Positions 59,330 to 64,000 of a stretch of DNA of 64,000 nt are shown here, in pieces. How positions within the stretch are numbered: the stretch's first letter is position 1; each line of letters begins with the position of its first letter. A program made the position numbers and the translations under genes. The notes beneath the pieces are model-generated. The model searched no databases and was not told the origin of the DNA. It saw only the letters and a program-made list of their open reading frames with translations. The DNA is from Nageia nagi (Eukaryota > Pinophyta), in assembly GCA_050084985.1 (NCBI GenBank), contig JBITNC010000001.1:210366001-210430000 (forward strand). The letters run 5' to 3'.

Positions 59330-60580
59330 AGATAATTGGTACAAGGAATTGATAGATTTTAAAAATTTGGAACTTTTCCCGCAAACCTTAATAAATCATC
59401 ATGATGAGCATTTAAAATCAAAGAAACTAAATATTGTTTGAAAAGGGATATCTTGCATTGACAAAATTTCAATGGTATTTTACTCAGATGTCTTGAATGG
59501 AATGACATTAAAAAAGCTATATCCTCCACCCATGATGGAACATGCAGAGGACATTCTAATGGTGTTGTGATTGTGAAACTATTAATACAAATGGGGTATT
59601 ATTGGTCGACTATGGAAAAGGATTATTATGAATATGTTAAAAAATGTTTTAAATGTCAACAATATGCTCATTTATTTTCACAACCATCTCAAGAACTACA
59701 TCCTATACAATGACTTTGGCCATTCTCTAAATGGACATTAGATTTAATAGGACTAATTACACCTACATCTTTTGGTGGACACAAGTTCATCATCACAGTA
59801 ATTGAATATTTTACTAAATGGGTGGAGGCTATTCCCATGACTTCCACCACTGGTTCACGAATTGCAGAATTTATAGAAAGTTATATTATATGTAGATTCG
59901 ACATACCAAACCAATTAATTATGGATAATGGAAAGAATTTTAAAAATAAGGATGTAAAACAAATATGTGATAAGTATAAAATTAAACAAAGTTTTTCCAC
60001 TCCATATTATCCACAAGGCAATGGACAGGCAGAGGCTACTAATAAAACTATTTAGAATATCTTAGCAAAAATAGTAAATGATTCTCACAGAGATTGGCAT
60101 ATGCAAATATCAAAAGCCTTATGGGCTTATCATACTAGTGTATGCACTCCTATTGGGGCAACACCATTCTCTTTAGTATATGGAACAGAAGCCATCCTAC
60201 CCATAGAACTTGAGATACCATCCCTTAGAGTAAATCTAAGTGAACAAAAATCTGATGAAGAAGTAAGATAGGCTCACTTAAATCAATTATTACTTTTAGA
60301 TGAAAAATGTATTAATGCTTTAGAGCATATGTGTGTTTACCAGAAGAGGATAAAATGAGCTTTTGATAAAAGGGTTCTAATTCGTGAGTTCAAAATAAGT
60401 GATTTGGTTTTAAAAGAAAATCAACAAACTTCACGAATAGAATGATAGCTTAGAGATAAGTTTGCTCCAAATTGGCTAGGACCATATATCATTAAGAAAA
60501 AATTTGGTAGAGGAACTTATCATTTATCAGACTTAGAGAAATGAAGAGCATGAACCTATAAATATCATGCATCTTTGACA
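59330..60580 (+). pseudogene. Tat integrase
   Basis: A frameshift near 59400-59500 precedes it. The zinc-binding domain at about 59540-59670 contains GTCRGHSNG (His), MGYYWSTMEKDYYEYVKKC and FKCQQYAHL (Cys-x-x-Cys). Core: FSKWTLDLIGLI (first Asp, about 59738), GHKFIITVIEYFTKWVEAIP, LIMDNGKNFKN (second Asp, about 59920) and STPYYPQGNGQAEATNKTI (catalytic Glu, about 60030). ALWAYHTSVCTPIGATPFSL and VYGTEAILPIELEIPSLRV follow, as in Tat integrases. The C-terminal part has KFAPNWLGPYIIKK and GTYHLSDLE (about 60450-60540). Several stops (such as 60053 and 60271); all catalytic residues are present. Confidence 0.9.
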
Positions 60581-60689
60581 CTTCTATACATAAAAAATGA
60601 TAAAAAATGAAAAAATGTGTACATTAGTTTTCTTTTCTTTTATTTTATTGTTAAATTAATAAATAAATAAAAGTATTGATATTTGTCAA

Positions 60690-61925
60690 GTGTTAATGAT
60701 TAAAATAGAAAATATGAATCTAGCAAAGGAATCTGCTGAAGGTAGCATAATGCCACCACAAGTACGATTTCCACCACCAAGATATCCAGGTGATTTAGCA
60801 TTGACATATTTAAAACATGGATTTGATCTTAATCTCTTAAATTATTTACAATTGACTATTGATGAACAATATGAAAGAACATATCATATGTTTTGCGGTA
60901 TGAATAATGGTTGGCAAGTCACTTTTTATGGATACGAAGTAAGCATTATTTTAGATCCACAAATCTATTTCACCCATATGGAAACAATATCATAAGAAAT
61001 AATAGCTTTCTACCTATAATGGCCTTATGGAATTCTAAGAATCATTATAAATTGCCAATTAACTGAGTATTCACTCCTTTTAGCTAAGTTGAAACATGTT
61101 AAACAATTAACTAAAAGCCTAGAATGGATGGATGAAATTTTACATTATTTACCTCATTAAAGGGTGACTTATGATTTTTCAAATACTTTTGTGGCTTTTC
61201 ATACTAGAACATCACAACAATACTATAGGCAAATTCACAAATTTTCTTGCATGCAAATGCAACACACGATTTGGAAATGAAAGTTGGAGAAAAGGCAAGC
61301 TTGTCGTATTGCCGAACTTACAACAATGAATCAAATAAGGGTTAGAAATGAGATTATCAAAAAACTATCAAAAGAACATAAAGTGTGGAATAATGGAAGT
61401 TATATTCCAGGGTTCAAAAGTAGGTATGACAAAGATATCTTTATAAAAGTTATTCATAACATCCCTACTATTTTGTATTCAAATATCTTTTCCATGCCTC
61501 TTGAAATACAACAGAAAATGGCCTTGACATTCTATGATGCACGTGAATCTTATGGTTGGGATGTCAAAGTAAATGGATATCAAGTTTTTATTTGTATCAA
61601 TGCATTTGAGTTATGGAGTTCTCCTAACTCAGAATATGATTTAATGATATATTTCTATCTTCTATGGCCTATAGAAAAGTCCAAAATAATAGTTGATTGT
61701 ACTCATAACCTAACTTTAAAATATCAAGAACGAACCATCTCTATCACTCAAACTGTAACAGTCAAACACTTAGACTATTGTATTCTAGAAATCTATCATA
61801 ATCAAGTGGTATTAGATTTTAGTTTTTTGTTTAGTTCAACACATTGCTCATTTAATCCTGATGCAGTACAAACTCGATTTGAACGCATCATGAATAGATT
61901 CCCTAGAAAAATTATAAAATCCTAA
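60690..61925 (+). pseudogene. Accessory ORF downstream of integrase, two copies of an unrecognised domain
   Basis: One reading frame of 412 codons from an ATG at 60690 to a stop at 61923, broken by only four stops (60993, 61017, 61158, 61278) and no frameshift, so it was recently a single protein. It shows an internal duplication. Module A (about 60830-61210) has GWQVTFYGYEVSI, then FYL, a stop, WPYGILRIIINC, and later VTYDFSNTF. Module B (about 61480-61840) has GWDVKVNGYQVFICI, FYLLWPIEKSKIIVDC and VVLDFSFLF. The shared pattern is G-W-x-V-x-x-x-G-Y-x-V...F-Y-L-x-W-P...I-I-x-C...D-F-S-x-x-F. No signal peptide, membrane segment or zinc motif was seen. It sits where some gypsy elements carry env-like genes but does not look like one. 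Function unknown. Confidence 0.75.
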
Positions 61926-62035
61926 AAAAAAAAAATTTATAAAATTATAAAATCCTAAAAAATTATAAAATTATAAAATCCTAAAAAATTGAAAACTATA
62001 AAACACATAAAAATTATAAAATTATAAAATCTACC
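61926..62035. repeat. Short A/T tandem repeat (ataaaattataaaatcc units)
   Basis: Four to five units of an ~17-30-bp motif (ttataaaattataaaatcc) start right after the accessory ORF stop. Confidence 0.8.
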
Positions 62036-62942
62036 TAGATGGCAACATCTAGAGGTTACTTGGCAATTGGGTGCCCTACCCTCATATGATGTGAATATAT
62101 GTTGCATGTCATTGTAAAAGTGATTATCCAGTAAACATGTAATGTGTGAAAAGGTCATTTTAGAATAATCTCCTTGTTATCACTACATTCACTTTGTCTT
62201 TTCTTTCATAAAGAAATGATATACCATAGATGATAGAAAAACATAAAGTTTGTGTTTGAAAGAAAATCCAAAAACTCCAAGCACTTATAACATTAAAAAA
62301 TTCTAAGAAAATTTGAATGGAATCATTCTAAGAGACATTAAGAGTGAAATTTATGTGTCTATCCTATTATTCACTTCATCCCAAACCCAAGAATCATTTG
62401 ATAAAAAAAAAGAGAAGAAGAAGATGAAAAAAAAATTGCTACATTATATTAATGATTCTTGGGTGATTACAATATCCTCTACTAGGGCTATAGATGCCTG
62501 ACTGGCAGTAGAGCAAGGTTGTAGCAGGATCGAGGGGTTAATCCTCATCAGGGCTATGGATGCCTATCTAGCAATGAGGCATACCTTACGAGTGGCGATA
62601 TGTCCATTTTGGTTAGCGACCTTCTTTCCTATGGACCTCTATACATTTCATACGGATAGACTAGCTTATTAATGTCTCTAGAATATTTCATCTCAAATGA
62701 TCTAAGAAGGGAAATGAATCTCACTACACACACTGGAGTTTATAGATTTTTTATCAACATATAACAATATTGTTTGATATCATCTTAGGTTGTTAAATCT
62801 TGAGATAAAGAAAGATGAGGTAGATGTTATCATAACTTGGTTATTAATCCAAAATCACCTAATATTTTATCATAATTTGTATTTTGTTTATGTTTAGAAT
62901 CATTTGTGTCATTTTGTTAAATCCATTCCTTTTTACCAATGT
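62036..62942 (+). other. 3' non-coding part of the Tat element
   Basis: No open frame of note. Contains a twice-repeated agggctat(a/g)gatgcct motif (about 62482 and 62549) and unusually many CG dinucleotides between 62500 and 62660. Confidence 0.5.
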
Positions 62943-63225
62943 CATTACCTTTGAACATTATTAAAATTGCTTTTCTTTGGAAAGGATAAGAATGATTATT
63001 TATTTTTCCCCTGACCAAGATAAAGTTAATGTTCATATGCATCCATAAGTCACTAGTGTGTCATGTCAAGCCATTTTTACTATTATCCATTACCTTTGAA
63101 CATTATTAAAATTTTCTTTTCTTTGGAAAGGATAAGAATGATTATTTATTATTCCCCTAACCAAGATAAAGTTAATGTTCATATACATCCATAAGTCACT
63201 AGTTTTGTCATGTTAAGAAGTTTAT
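62943..63225. repeat. 145-bp tandem duplication
   Basis: Two near-identical units (starts at about 62943 and 63088) share cattacctttgaacattatt, ctttggaaaggataagaatg and aagataaagttaatgttcat. Confidence 0.9.
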
Positions 63226-63600
63226 TGTAAAATTGCCAAGTAGGAAAGATGATGCATCTGATTCTACAAAAATATAATAAAAATATGTCCTTAAATAACT
63301 TAACTTATATATTTCACCATACATTACACAATTATATCTATGCATCATACATTTTGTAAATTACATCTATCATCAACATTTGTTCATCATCAAGTAACTA
63401 AAAGATAATCATGATCTACATAACATCAAATCATACCTATTTTATCATAAATCTATGTATAAAATGAAAACTCATGCATCAAAAATCATACAAATACCAT
63501 GAATATCAAAGATCTATCTATCTATATATACATCATCATAGTCCATCAAAAGGTCATCATAACATCATGAATCATACAATAAAACTACAAGGGTCCAATA
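63226..63600. other. No gene seen
   Basis: AT-rich with repeated catcat and tcatcataa stretches. Confidence 0.6.
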
Positions 63601-64000
63601 ATCGCATAAGTGTATAAAAGTAACATCATGAAAAAGGGTATCCTCAAGGACTACCCCAACCACTGCCTTGTCTGCTAGGACTACTTGGTTGCCTCTACCA
63701 TCTACTAGTCTCTCTGGTACCATGACCCAGAGGAGTAGTGCCTATAGATCCTGTAGGACTACCTGGACATTGAGCTCTTTGCAACTCGGATGAACCAATA
63801 GCCCCTAAAGGAGATACCCAAGGTGTACCACTCCTGCTAGAAAGACCTTGTGACCTCTACATCCTACTTGGAGACCCAACTATGCCCTATGCACTGCTAC
63901 CTATCTGATATGCTGAAATATCTATAGGCATATAAGTATCTAGAGGTATAGGATACTGAGCCCTCAAAGTAAAAGCTAGAACACCTATCAGCCACAAATA
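63601..64000 (-). pseudogene. GC-richer segment, possible Ser/Gly/Pro-rich coding tail on minus strand
   Basis: Base composition shifts to clearly higher GC. On the minus strand one frame gives Ser/Gly/Pro-rich sequence with few stops (for example SSRSGTPWVSPLGAIGSSE at about 63830-63770 and RQPSSPSRQGSGWGSP at about 63695-63650). It runs off the window edge. It could be the low-complexity tail of a transposon-associated protein or an antisense ORF of the Tat element, as some Tat elements carry one. I do not recognise it. Confidence 0.3.

Larger units (their letters stand above)
50039..64000 (+). mobile_element. Ty3/gypsy Tat-lineage retrotransposon, 3' end beyond window
   Basis: Plus-strand element with LTR, PBS, a long leader, gag, protease, RT, RNase H, a second plant-type RNase H, integrase, and an accessory ORF before a long 3' non-coding part. 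The dual RNase H and the CxYHxxxGHxTxxC knuckle are marks of the Tat group. No second LTR copy was recognised up to 64000, so the element probably extends past the window; the region after about 63.6 kb may belong to something else. It has fewer stops and visibly more CG dinucleotides than the other elements, so it is likely younger. Confidence 0.85.

Overview
This is plant nuclear DNA, AT-rich and clearly eukaryotic. Nearly everything recognisable is a decayed LTR retrotransposon, a fragment of a DNA-transposon-associated gene, or a simple or tandem repeat. I found no intact host gene, rRNA, tRNA, organelle insertion or CRISPR. Stop-riddled reading frames, scarce CG dinucleotides in the older parts, degenerate plant telomere motifs (CCCTAAA) and plant-specific lineages (Ty3/gypsy Tat with a second RNase H, Tekay/Del-type chromovirus, Ty1/copia, plant mobile domain) point to intergenic DNA of a large-genome seed plant. 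A gymnosperm is plausible, but the species cannot be told from the sequence.

Left third (1-20.3 kb). A CACTA-type fragment with a DUF4216-like domain (1-1.24 kb) and a ~340-bp tandem repeat (1.46-2.31 kb) precede what I infer to be one old ~18-kb LTR element, called 'LTR-C' here. Its 5' LTR starts at 2314 and its 3' LTR ends at 20304. The 5' LTR is split by a complete minus-strand non-autonomous element (2644-6430: equal 500-bp LTRs, PBS, PPT, perfect CTATA target duplication) that encodes only a gag-like region with an unrecognised acidic tail. Inside the large element are an orphan LTR with PBS (7.84-8.34 kb), a copia polyprotein (11.1-15.1 kb) and a minus-strand plant-mobile-domain fragment (16.7-17.3 kb).

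Middle (20.3-34.2 kb). After a duplicated ~500-bp block there is a third LTR-C copy. It is split by a compact LTR element (22637-25803: two ~1.38-kb LTRs around only ~0.4 kb, tRNA-iMet-type PBS, perfect GTTCT target duplication). The two insertions into LTR-C copies lie within 3 bp of the same LTR position. Then follow AT-rich DNA, interstitial telomere-like arrays (27.9-28.6 and 29.1-29.3 kb), a second copy of the CACTA-like fragment (30.1-31.9 kb) and the first half of a plant-mobile-domain gene.

Right half. A 14.3-kb minus-strand Tekay/Del-like chromovirus (34217-48523) with 4.8-kb LTRs splits that plant-mobile-domain gene, whose rest resumes at 48.5-49.4 kb. From 50039 to the end of the window runs a plus-strand Tat-lineage element: LTR, TATA box, PBS, long repeat-bearing leader, gag, zinc knuckle, protease, RT, RNase H, a second plant-type RNase H, integrase, then a one-frame accessory ORF (60690-61925). 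That ORF consists of two diverged copies of a domain I do not recognise. The 3' LTR is not identifiable before the window ends.

All coding regions are pseudogenised by in-frame stops and a few frameshifts. Many stops sit where the family has Gln or Trp, which fits C-to-T decay of methylated DNA.
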